NCBI GenBank assembly: GCA_910586615.1 | Contig: CAJUJP010000051.1 | Coordinates: 1-22,996 of the forward strand | Source: an uncultured Lachnospiraceae bacterium | GTDB taxonomy: Bacteria; Bacillota; Clostridia; Lachnospirales; Lachnospiraceae | Direction: 5' to 3' | Length of the DNA: 22,996 bases | Part shown: positions 16,335 through 22,996 of the stretch, in pieces | Position numbering within the stretch: position 1 is the first letter of the stretch | How the letters are laid out: every line of letters begins with the position of its first letter | The notes under the pieces: generated by a model | The model's input: the letters and a program-made list of their open reading frames with translations, nothing else | Told to the model about the DNA's origin: nothing | Databases searched by the model: none | Made by a program: the position numbers and the translations under genes

Positions 16335-16668
16335 TATTTGAAAATGCGGTGAAGGAGACTCACCTTGCGGGAAGCGACAGGAATACGGCGTCACCGACTG
16401 AGAGCGCTGTTTGTGAAAGGCAGGGAACGGGAACACTCCGGAGCAGGTTATCTGAATTGTATTTTCTCAGGCTGTGCGAAGCAGAGAGATATATGCGGCA
16501 CAAGTGATAAAAGTACACTAGGGTGATCCGTTTGCACGCGTTAAGTGCTGAGAGTGGGTAAGGCGAAGAAACACCTTGTTGGAGGTGTCGGCTTATCAAT
16601 GCGGGTGGTACCGCGGATAATTATAACTATCCGTCCCGGAATGCAGAAATGTGTTCCGGGACTTTTTT
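16335..16668 (+). promoter_or_regulatory. T-box riboswitch leader of aspS-gatCAB
   Basis: The diagnostic T-box sequence GGGTGGTACCGCG lies at 16603-16615; its UGGU bulge would pair with the 3' end of an uncharged tRNA. The Stem I distal region is recognisable as CTGAGAGCGCTG then TTTGTGAAAGGCAG (about 16398-16423). A Stem III hairpin ACACCT-AGGTGT is near 16571-16588. A terminator with six Ts follows. The specifier is probably in GGGAACGGGAACACTCC (16423-16439): AAC (Asn) at 16432-16434 is followed by a purine as is usual, and GAA (Glu) overlaps it. I could not fold Stem I fully, so the specifier is tentative, but the T-box call is firm. Uncharged tRNA should favour the antiterminator and switch on the operon. 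Confidence 0.93.
16633..16668 (+). terminator. T-box-controlled intrinsic terminator
   Basis: A 9-bp stem GTCCCGGAA (16633-16641) with TTCCGGGAC (16654-16662) is followed directly by six Ts. It lies at the normal distance after the T-box sequence, whose antiterminator would compete with it. Confidence 0.92.
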
Positions 16669-16775
16669 GCGCGATTAAGCAGAGTCAGAAGACTTACGGA
16701 ACAGGCGCCATGCTCGCATGAACGCATGAGGAGAAAGTCTTCTGACGAGCATTGCTTAATCGCAAAGAGTCCCGG
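16656..16775. repeat. Long inverted repeat between T-box terminator and aspS
   Basis: Left arm 16656-16695 and right arm 16735-16775 are largely complementary: CCGGGACT with AGTCCCGG, GCGATTAAGCA with TGCTTAATCGC, and GTCAGAAGACTT with AAGTCTTCTGAC, with small internal loops between blocks. A 39-base loop (16696-16734) contains a further CATGC-TC-GCATG hairpin. The left arm includes the 3' half of the T-box terminator and its T-run. Confidence 0.8.
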
Positions 16776-16815
16776 CAGCACAGTCAAAAGTAACATGCGA
16801 AGGGAGACCAGAATT

Positions 16816-18567
16816 ATGACAATCAAAAACATCTACAGAGACGTAACTTTACAACAGATCAGTGAGGGCGATATCGGCAAAGACATCCGCGTGGCGGGCT
16901 GGATCGAGAACATCAGGGATCATGGCGGCGTGTCTTTCGTGGACTTGCGTGATATGTACGGCGTGCTGCAGGTCGTTATGCGGGACACCACGCTGCTGGA
17001 CGGGCTTTCCAGAGAGATGAGCGTGTCCATCGAAGGGCTGATCGAGCACAGGGATGAGGAGACATATAATCCCAGGATTCCCACCGGTACCATTGAATTG
17101 GAAGCGCACAAGGTTGACGTGCTGGGCAGAGTCTACAAACAGCTTCCTTTTGAAATTATGACATCTAAGGAGACGAGGGAGGACGTTCGCTTAAAATATC
17201 GTTATCTGGACCTGCGGAACCAGAAGGTGAAGGACAACATCGTGTTCCGCTCCAGGGTCATTGCCTATCTGCGGGAAAAAATGACGGAGATGGGATTTTT
17301 GGAGATCCAGACGCCGATTCTGTGCGCTTCTTCCCCGGAAGGCGCCAGAGATTATATTGTGCCGTCCAGAAAATATAAGGGTAAATTCTATGCGCTGCCG
17401 CAGGCGCCGCAGCAGTATAAACAGCTTCTGATGGTGTCAGGCTTTGATAAATATTTTCAGATCGCTCCATGCTTCAGGGATGAAGACGCCAGAGCTGACC
17501 GTTCGCCGGGGGAATTTTATCAGCTTGACTTTGAGATGAGCTTCGCCACACAGGAGGATGTGTTCCGCACAGGGGAGGAAGTGCTTTCCGCCACGTTTGA
17601 GAAATTTGCGCCGGAAGGGTATGCGGTTACGAAAGCGCCTTATCCGGTGATCAGCTACAAGCAGGCTATGCTGGAGTTTGGCACGGATAAACCGGATTTG
17701 CGTAACCCGCTGCGGATCATTGATCTGACGGGATTTTTCCAGGTATGTTCTTTTAAACCCTTCCATGGCAGGACAGTTCGTGCCATCAAGGTGCATGCAG
17801 ACATGTCCAAAGGATTTCATGAGAAACTGTTGAAATTTGCCACCGATATGGGCATGGGCGGTCTGGGTTACCTGGAAGTGGCAGAAGATATGAGCTACAA
17901 AGGACCGATCGACAAATTTATACCGGAAGATAAGAAAAGTGAGCTGGCGGAGCTTGCAGGACTGGCGGCGGGAGATACGATTTTCTTCATTGCCGACAAA
18001 GAGGAGCGGGCGGCATATTATGCGGGGCAGATTCGCACGGAATTAGGGCAGAAGCTTGAACTGATAGAGAAAAATGCCTATCGTTTCTGCTATATCAACG
18101 ATTTTCCGATGTTTGAGCTTGACCCGGATACGAAACAGATCGGCTTTACCCACAACCCTTTTTCCATGCCGCAGGGCGGTCTGGAGGCGCTTACCACCAT
18201 GGACCCGCTGGAGATTCTGGCGTATCAGTACGATATCGTGTGTAACGGCGTGGAGTTATCTTCCGGGGCGGTCCGCAATCATGATATAGATATTATGGTG
18301 AAAGCATTTGAGATTGCGGGTTATGATGAGGAAACTCTGAAAAACAAATTCGGCGCACTCTACAATGCATTCCAGTTTGGTGCACCGCCCCATGCGGGCA
18401 TGGCGCCGGGGGTAGACCGGATGATCATGCTGCTTAGGAACGAGGAGAACATCAGGGAGGTCATCGCTTTCCCGATGAGCGGGTCGGCACAGGACCTGAT
18501 GTGCGGCGCGCCGAATGATGTGACGGAGCAGCAGCTCCGGGAAGTGCATATTAAGATCAGAAGTTAG
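16816..18567 (+). CDS. aspS: Aspartyl-tRNA synthetase, probably non-discriminating
   Basis: Class IIb synthetase of 583 residues that attaches aspartate to tRNA(Asp). The N-terminal OB-fold (about 1-110) reads tRNA; the bacterial GAD insertion lies at about 280-420. Motif 2 is FRDEDARADRSPGEFYQLDF with R221, and motif 3 ends in MAPGVDRMIMLLR with R535. Motif 2 differs from the usual bacterial RADRQPEFTQIDIE form. In the OB-fold the sequence WIENIRDHGG puts histidine (H36) where E. coli has leucine (L30); this histidine is found in non-discriminating bacterial AspRS that also charge tRNA(Asn). With gatCAB directly behind, this fits the indirect route to Asn-tRNA. The start at 16816 follows AAGGGAGA; an in-frame ATG at 16651 lies in the terminator and is not used. 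gatC starts 14 bases after the stop. Confidence 0.96.
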   Translation: MTIKNIYRDVTLQQISEGDIGKDIRVAGWIENIRDHGGVSFVDLRDMYGVLQVVMRDTTLLDGLSREMSVSIEGLIEHRDEETYNPRIPTGTIELEAHKVDVLGRVYKQLPFEIMTSKETREDVRLKYRYLDLRNQKVKDNIVFRSRVIAYLREKMTEMGFLEIQTPILCASSPEGARDYIVPSRKYKGKFYALPQAPQQYKQLLMVSGFDKYFQIAPCFRDEDARADRSPGEFYQLDFEMSFATQEDVFRTGEEVLSATFEKFAPEGYAVTKAPYPVISYKQAMLEFGTDKPDLRNPLRIIDLTGFFQVCSFKPFHGRTVRAIKVHADMSKGFHEKLLKFATDMGMGGLGYLEVAEDMSYKGPIDKFIPEDKKSELAELAGLAAGDTIFFIADKEERAAYYAGQIRTELGQKLELIEKNAYRFCYINDFPMFELDPDTKQIGFTHNPFSMPQGGLEALTTMDPLEILAYQYDIVCNGVELSSGAVRNHDIDIMVKAFEIAGYDEETLKNKFGALYNAFQFGAPPHAGMAPGVDRMIMLLRNEENIREVIAFPMSGSAQDLMCGAPNDVTEQQLREVHIKIRS

Positions 18568-18581
18568 AGAGGACAGGGATC

Positions 18582-18875
18582 ATGGCAAATATCATCAGCG
18601 ACGAGACAATTGAATATGTGGGCATTCTGGCGAAGCTGGAATTGTCCGGCGGGGAAAAGGAACAGGCGAAGTCGGACATGGGGCGTATGCTGGACTATAT
18701 CGACAAGCTGGGAGAACTGGATACCACGGATGTGGAACCGATGTCCCATGTATTTCCGGTGCAGAATGTGTTCAGAGAAGATGTTGTGAAAAACGGCGAC
18801 ACCCGTGAGCAACTGTTAGCCAATGCGCCGGAACAGAAGGACGGGATGTTTATGGTGCCGCGGACGTTTGAATAA
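18582..18875 (+). CDS. gatC: Asp-tRNA(Asn)/Glu-tRNA(Gln) amidotransferase subunit C
   Basis: Small subunit of 97 residues that wraps around and stabilises GatA-GatB. Family features are VGILAKLELSGGEKEQ near the N-terminus, MLDYIDKLGELDTTDVEPMSHV in two adjoining parts, NVFREDVV and the C-terminal DGMFMVPRTFE. GAGAGGACAGG lies before the start. Length is normal. It is 14 bases after aspS, so both are on one transcript. The stop codon overlaps the start of a hairpin in the gap before gatA. Confidence 0.95.
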   Translation: MANIISDETIEYVGILAKLELSGGEKEQAKSDMGRMLDYIDKLGELDTTDVEPMSHVFPVQNVFREDVVKNGDTREQLLANAPEQKDGMFMVPRTFE

Positions 18876-18940
18876 CGTGAGACGAAAGTTGTTTCGCAAC
18901 TCCGTTTCACGTCAGAGAATGCCCGGAATACGAGCATTCT
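18875..18940. repeat. Two hairpins in the gatC-gatA gap
   Basis: The first hairpin pairs 18875-18884 with 18903-18912 (10 bp, one G-U) and continues as AGTTG-TTTCG-CAACT. The second pairs AGAATGC (18916-18922) with GCATTCT (18934-18940). Neither is followed by a T-run, so they are not simple terminators. The 134-base gap is long for neighbouring gat genes. Confidence 0.65.
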
Positions 18941-19009
18941 GCACACTGTATTTAGATTTTGCAGTTTAACAATACGTTCTCGGAATATAAGAAAGGAGAA
19001 TGACTCCCT

Positions 19010-20542
19010 ATGGATATTACAGAAATGACAGCGACAGAACTCTCTGCCGCGATCAGGGCGGGAAAGACCACTGCCGTGGAGGCGGCTGAGGCCATGCTTG
19101 CCCGCATAGAAAAACAGGACCGGATTTACAACTGTTATGTGACTGTGGACAGGGAAGGTGCCTTGAAACAGGCGGAAGCGGTGCAGGCGAAGATTGAATC
19201 GGGGGAACTGACAGGCCGGTTAGCCGGCGTGCCGGTGGCGGTCAAAGATAATATGTGTACGGCTGGGCTGCTCACCACATGCTCTTCCAGAATACTCGGC
19301 AATTTTGTGCCCGCCTACACGGCGGAGGCAGTGTTGAATCTGCAGAGAGCGGGTGCGGTGATCCTGGGCAAGACCAATATGGATGAGTTTGCCATGGGTT
19401 CCACGACGGAAACATCCGCTTACGGTGTGACCAGAAATCCCTGGAACACAGAGCATGTGCCGGGCGGGTCTTCCGGCGGCTCTGCGGCTGCAGTGGCCGC
19501 GGGAGAGTGTATTTATGCGCTTGGCTCCGACACCGGCGGTTCCATCAGACAGCCTGCATCCTACTGCGGAACAGTGGGGATGAAGCCGACCTACGGCACG
19601 GTGTCCCGTTACGGGTTGATTGCTTACGGTTCTTCTCTGGATCAGATCGGACCGCTGACGAAGGATGTGACGGACTGCGCTGCGGTGCTTGAGGCGATTG
19701 CTTCTCACGATGAGAAGGATTCCACTTCCGTGGCAAGAACAGATACGGATTTTACTTCCGCACTGGTGGATGATGTGAAGGGTATGCGCATCGGGATTCC
19801 CAATGATTACTTTGGAGACGGACTGGATGAGGAAGTGAAGGCGGCGGTACTGCGGGCGGCGGAAGAACTGGAGAAAAAGGGTGCGGTGACAGAGCATTTT
19901 GACTTGAGTTTTGTGGAATATGCGATTCCGGCCTATTATACCATTGCAGCCGCGGAGGCCAGTTCGAATCTGGAAAGATTTGACGGCATTAAATACGGTT
20001 ACCGCGCCGAAGACTATAACGGACTCCATAATATGTATAAGAAATCCCGTTCCGAGGGCTTTGGCGAGGAAGTCAAACGGCGTATTATGCTGGGCTCTTT
20101 CGTGCTAAGCTCCGGCTATTATGACGCTTATTATCTGAAAGCGCTTCGGGTGAAGGCACTGATCAAGAAGGCTTTTGATCAGGCTTTTGCCAAATATGAT
20201 GTGATTCTGGGACCGGTGGCGCCCACGACGGCTCCGAAGCTTGGGGCGAGCCTGTCCGATCCGATCAAAATGTATCTGGGCGACATCTACACCATAGCTG
20301 TTAATCTGGCGGGGCTGCCGGGAATCAGCCTGCCCTGTGGCAAAGATAAGAACGGGCTTCCCATCGGACTGCAGCTGATCGGAGACTGTTTTCAGGAAAA
20401 GAAACTGATTCAGACGGCGTACACTTATGAGAAGATCAGGGGCCCGTTCCGAATGGACCGGGAGCCGGCAGGAGCGGGTCATACCGGACAGGGCGAAACA
20501 GGAATGTGCCGGATAGGACAGGAGGGAGAATGTTATGAGTAG
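19010..20542 (+). CDS. gatA: Asp-tRNA(Asn)/Glu-tRNA(Gln) amidotransferase subunit A
   Basis: Amidase subunit of 510 residues that frees ammonia from glutamine and passes it to GatB. The amidase-signature catalytic triad is complete: Lys79 in VAVKDN, cis-Ser154 in GGSSGGSAAAVAAG and nucleophile Ser178 in DTGGSIRQPA; these numbers equal those of the Staphylococcus aureus enzyme. It is about 25 residues longer than usual owing to a Gly-rich tail after KIRGPFRM that has no clear counterpart; the tail overlaps the gatB start region. The start follows AAAGGAGA. The last 8 bases overlap gatB, which indicates translational coupling so that A and B are made in equal amounts. Confidence 0.96.
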   Translation: MDITEMTATELSAAIRAGKTTAVEAAEAMLARIEKQDRIYNCYVTVDREGALKQAEAVQAKIESGELTGRLAGVPVAVKDNMCTAGLLTTCSSRILGNFVPAYTAEAVLNLQRAGAVILGKTNMDEFAMGSTTETSAYGVTRNPWNTEHVPGGSSGGSAAAVAAGECIYALGSDTGGSIRQPASYCGTVGMKPTYGTVSRYGLIAYGSSLDQIGPLTKDVTDCAAVLEAIASHDEKDSTSVARTDTDFTSALVDDVKGMRIGIPNDYFGDGLDEEVKAAVLRAAEELEKKGAVTEHFDLSFVEYAIPAYYTIAAAEASSNLERFDGIKYGYRAEDYNGLHNMYKKSRSEGFGEEVKRRIMLGSFVLSSGYYDAYYLKALRVKALIKKAFDQAFAKYDVILGPVAPTTAPKLGASLSDPIKMYLGDIYTIAVNLAGLPGISLPCGKDKNGLPIGLQLIGDCFQEKKLIQTAYTYEKIRGPFRMDREPAGAGHTGQGETGMCRIGQEGECYE

Positions 20543-21971
20543 CAAACAGTACGAAACAGTCATCGGTCTGGAAGTGCACGTGGAGCTTGCCACGAAGACT
20601 AAAATATTCTGCGGCTGTTCCACGGCCTTCGGCGCGGAGCCGAACACCCAGACCTGCCCGGTTTGCACGGGGATGCCCGGTTCCCTGCCGGTGTTGAATA
20701 AACAGGTGCTGGAATATGCCATTGCGGTAGGACTGGCGACGGACTGTGAGATTACCCGGTACGCCAGATTTGACAGGAAAAATTATTTCTATCCCGATAA
20801 CCCGCAGAACTATCAGATATCCCAGCTGTATCTGCCCATCTGCAGAAACGGCGGCGTGGAGATCGAGACGGAAGCGGGCGGCAGGAAGACCGTGGGCATT
20901 CATGAGATTCATATGGAGGAGGATGCCGGCAAGCTGATCCATGATGAGTGGGAGGACTGTTCGCTGGTGGACTACAACCGTTCCGGCGTGCCGCTGATTG
21001 AGATCGTGTCCGAGCCGGATATGCGCAGTGCGGAGGAAGTGATTGCCTATCTGGAGAAACTGCGGCTGATTATCCAGTATCTGGGCGCATCGGACTGCAA
21101 GCTGCAGGAAGGTTCCATGCGCGCCGATGTGAACCTGTCTGTGAGGGAAGCAGGCGCTGCGGCATTCGGCACCAGAACCGAGATGAAGAACCTTAATTCT
21201 TTTAAGGCGATTTCCAGAGCTATTGCCGGTGAGACAGAGCGGCAGATCGACTTGATCGAGTCCGGTGAGAAGGTGGTGCAGGAGACGAGGAGATGGGATG
21301 ATACGAAGGGAGAGTCCTATGCCATGCGAAGCAAGGAGGATGCGCAGGATTACCGCTATTTCCCGGACCCGGACCTGGTGCCGATCGCTGTGAGCGATGA
21401 GATGCTGGCACAGATCAGAGAGAGACAGCCGGAGTTTCGCACCGAGAAGATGATACGTTACAAGGAAGCGTTTGACATTCCTGACTATGATATCGAGATC
21501 ATCACCGGCGACAAACACCTGGCGGATCTTTTTGAGGCGGCGGCAGCAATCTGCAATCAGCCCAAGAAGGTTTCCAACTGGCTTATGGGCGAGACGCTGC
21601 GTCTGATGAAAGAGAAGGAGACGGACGCGTCCGATCTGCGCTTTTCACCGGAGAACCTTGCGAAGCTGATCTCACTTACAGATGCTAAGGCAATCAACAG
21701 CTCTGTGGCGAAGGAAGTGTTCGAGGTGATGTTTGAGGAAAATATAGATCCCGAACAGTATGTGGAGGAAAAGGGATTAAAGACAGTCAATGACGAGGGG
21801 GCACTGCGCAAAACCGTTGAGGAGGTCATAGCCGCAAATCCGCAGTCCGTGGAGGATTATCATAACGGCAAGGAAAAAGCCATAGGATTCCTGGTGGGGC
21901 AGACCATGAAGGCTATGAAAGGCAAGGCCGATCCCGGCATGGTGAACCAGATGCTGAAGGAACTGCTGTAA
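20535..21971 (+). CDS. gatB: Asp-tRNA(Asn)/Glu-tRNA(Gln) amidotransferase subunit B
   Basis: Subunit of 478 residues that binds the mischarged tRNA, activates the side-chain carboxylate with ATP and adds ammonia from GatA. The N-terminus ETVIGLEVHVELATKTKIFC is typical. A zinc site is formed by Cys26, Cys28, Cys41 and Cys44 (CGCS and TCPVC). Other landmarks are RKNYFYPDNPQNYQISQ, HMEEDAGKLIH, DYNRSGVPLIEIVSEPD and RRWDDTKGESYAMRSKEDA (the last split as RRWDDTKGES and YAMRSKEDA). The C-terminal YqeY/tail domain (about 330-478) ends GMVNQMLKELL and contacts the tRNA elbow. A very strong AGGAGGGAG precedes the start inside gatA. Last gene of the operon; no good terminator is seen after it. Confidence 0.96.
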   Translation: MSSKQYETVIGLEVHVELATKTKIFCGCSTAFGAEPNTQTCPVCTGMPGSLPVLNKQVLEYAIAVGLATDCEITRYARFDRKNYFYPDNPQNYQISQLYLPICRNGGVEIETEAGGRKTVGIHEIHMEEDAGKLIHDEWEDCSLVDYNRSGVPLIEIVSEPDMRSAEEVIAYLEKLRLIIQYLGASDCKLQEGSMRADVNLSVREAGAAAFGTRTEMKNLNSFKAISRAIAGETERQIDLIESGEKVVQETRRWDDTKGESYAMRSKEDAQDYRYFPDPDLVPIAVSDEMLAQIRERQPEFRTEKMIRYKEAFDIPDYDIEIITGDKHLADLFEAAAAICNQPKKVSNWLMGETLRLMKEKETDASDLRFSPENLAKLISLTDAKAINSSVAKEVFEVMFEENIDPEQYVEEKGLKTVNDEGALRKTVEEVIAANPQSVEDYHNGKEKAIGFLVGQTMKAMKGKADPGMVNQMLKELL

Positions 21972-22011
21972 TAAATAAGTTGTGGTGCCATTGCTCAGAA
22001 GATTTATGGCA

Positions 22012-22059
22012 GCCGAATGTATACAGAGTATGGAAGCAATACTGCTGTATGCATTCGGC
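22012..22059. repeat. Palindromic hairpin between convergent genes
   Basis: A 15-bp imperfect stem (22012-22026 with 22045-22059, one G-U) continues inward as AGTAT/ATACT (22027-22031 with 22039-22043, one bulged base). It lies between gatB and the minus-strand gene, which end 102 bases apart. No T-run flanks it on either strand, so it may be a weak bidirectional terminator or a dispersed palindromic repeat. Confidence 0.6.
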
Positions 22060-22073
22060 GCGATAAGATCGGA

Positions 22074-22889
22074 TCAATTCTGTCCGAGCTTCAAATACTC
22101 TAAAAATTTAACCGCCATCTCCGGCTGTTTACAGGAAATGGGAATTCCCAGAACAGCCTCTGAAGAATGCCCCTGATAATCGTATTCACTGTTATCCAGA
22201 TAAGCGTAATATCCTGCATCAGCCAATAAGTTGTCCTCGCTGACAACAATGCCTACAGCCACGGGCTGTTCCATGGAAGCCGGATCACGGTGGTCGATCA
22301 CAAGAGCGCCCGGATCAGGCCGTTCAGTCATATCATAGTATGTGTCATCATTATCTTTTTCAAAGGAAGCAGCGTCCGTATAGTAGAAATAGGGACGGTA
22401 TTTTTCCAGTTCCTCAGGAGAGAGGATCATTTCCAGGTTGCAAAAATATTCAAACTGTGCATATTCTTCAAATATTTTCGTGTCAGCCACAATGGCATTG
22501 ATCGTGCCGATCTGCATCATGGCCAGCATCTTCTCCCGATTGGAGATGGCATATTGTGAGCCAATGTCGTCGGACAGGGAGACAGTGGTGTCAATATATA
22601 CCAGATATTCATCGGGATCAATTTCTGCATATTCCTGAAATTCCTGTGCCCATGCGGCGGAAAGTTCCGCGTTGGAGTCAGTCTGCATCGCATTGATCAA
22701 GGTGGCGTAGAAAGCATAATCCTTGTTCGTCACATACTGATGGATGAACATGACAGTGAACGCGGCCACCACAATTGCCACTACCGTATGTATTTTATAA
22801 TAATCCCAAAAATAAGCCAGTTTTTCTTTCGGACTCATGGTGCTGAGCGCTTTTCGCTGTTCTTCTCTGATTTCTTCTGCAACTGACAT
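22074..22889 (-). CDS. Single-pass membrane protein of unknown function
   Basis: Protein of 271 residues that I do not recognise by name. A charged cytoplasmic N-terminus (MSPKEKLAYFWDYYKIHT, about 19-36) precedes one membrane helix (about 37-52, VVAIVVAAFTVMFIHQ). The remainder, about 215 residues, is acidic, rich in Tyr and Asp, and probably outside the cell. There is no lipobox, cell-wall sorting motif or catalytic motif that I can see. Phrases such as NAIVADTKIFEEYAQ and AVGIVVSEDNLLA hint at a binding-protein-like fold, but this is weak. The start is supported by GGCAGGA about 8 bases upstream on the minus strand. It is convergent with gatB, so it is not part of that operon. Confidence 0.78.
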   Translation of the reverse strand: MSVAEEIREEQRKALSTMSPKEKLAYFWDYYKIHTVVAIVVAAFTVMFIHQYVTNKDYAFYATLINAMQTDSNAELSAAWAQEFQEYAEIDPDEYLVYIDTTVSLSDDIGSQYAISNREKMLAMMQIGTINAIVADTKIFEEYAQFEYFCNLEMILSPEELEKYRPYFYYTDAASFEKDNDDTYYDMTERPDPGALVIDHRDPASMEQPVAVGIVVSEDNLLADAGYYAYLDNSEYDYQGHSSEAVLGIPISCKQPEMAVKFLEYLKLGQN

Positions 22890-22996
22890 GCTGTGATTCC
22901 TGCCTTTGTTTTTTATCTGTTTGCTATAAAGATTAGGGTGTCAAAAAGTGCTTACGAAAGGCTGAGAGGGCAGATTACACAAAATATTCGTTTGTG

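Noticed and set aside
16651..16815. N-terminal extension of aspS starting at an ATG inside the terminator loop region
   Set aside because: It would translate the T-box terminator and the inverted repeat; the ATG at 16816 has a strong ribosome site and the normal AspRS N-terminus.
19220..20029. Minus-strand open frame of 269 codons opposite gatA
   Set aside because: Antisense shadow of the GatA catalytic region; low-complexity Arg/His/Gly-rich translation and no start signal.
20436..21518. Long open frame on the minus strand (360 codons) opposite gatA and gatB
   Set aside because: It lies fully antisense to two well-conserved genes, has no motif or ribosome site, and its His/Leu/Arg-rich composition is what the reverse of a GC-biased coding strand gives.
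22939..22944. TTGACA on the minus strand considered as -35 of the membrane protein gene
   Set aside because: No acceptable -10 element lies 16-18 bases downstream, so the promoter is not supported.

Overview
The window looks like chromosomal DNA of a Gram-positive anaerobe of the class Clostridia, most likely Lachnospiraceae (family inferred, genus not determinable from the window). The reasons are a LytS/YesN-type sensor pair, a galactoside/glucose ABC importer with lipoprotein binding proteins, the DapL route to diaminopimelate, a T-box leader, and an aspS-gatCAB cluster. Genes are preceded by strong AGGAGG-type ribosome binding sites and the base composition is moderate. No tRNA, rRNA, insertion sequence, prophage or CRISPR array was seen.

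Region 1 (1-10190) is a sugar-sensing and uptake locus, all on the plus strand. It holds a YesN/AraC response regulator, a LytS-like histidine kinase, a membrane-anchored periplasmic-binding-like protein, two MglB-like lipoproteins, mglA, mglC and a small acidic membrane protein. The regulator, kinase and anchored binding protein resemble the XylFII-LytS-YesN type of three-component sugar sensor, and probably control the importer next door. A stable hairpin, followed by a row of small hairpins, separates the second mglB from mglA. This fits making far more binding protein than transporter. A good terminator closes the region.

Region 2 (10191-12611) is dapF-dapL, the last steps to meso-diaminopimelate for peptidoglycan and lysine. 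DapF carries an unusual acidic insertion.

Region 3 (12612-16195) is a more accessory stretch: a histidine phosphatase, a ClbS/DfsB-family protein, an APH(3')-type aminoglycoside phosphotransferase homologue, and an Rpn-type PD-(D/E)XK nuclease. The nuclease gene has its own promoter, a structured leader, a 12-bp in-frame tandem repeat, and a well-placed internal start. That start would make a separate 106-residue C-terminal protein, the arrangement described for Rpn toxins with intragenic antitoxins.

Region 4 (16196-21971) is a T-box-controlled operon aspS-gatC-gatA-gatB. A probably non-discriminating AspRS makes Asp-tRNA(Asn), which GatCAB amidates; GatCAB also converts Glu-tRNA(Gln). The T-box has GAAC tetranucleotides where the specifier is expected, which would allow overlapping Glu (GAA) and Asn (AAC) reading. 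A long inverted repeat includes the 3' arm of the T-box terminator and lies before aspS.

Region 5 (21972-22996) holds a palindromic hairpin between convergent genes and one minus-strand gene for a single-pass membrane protein of unknown function.
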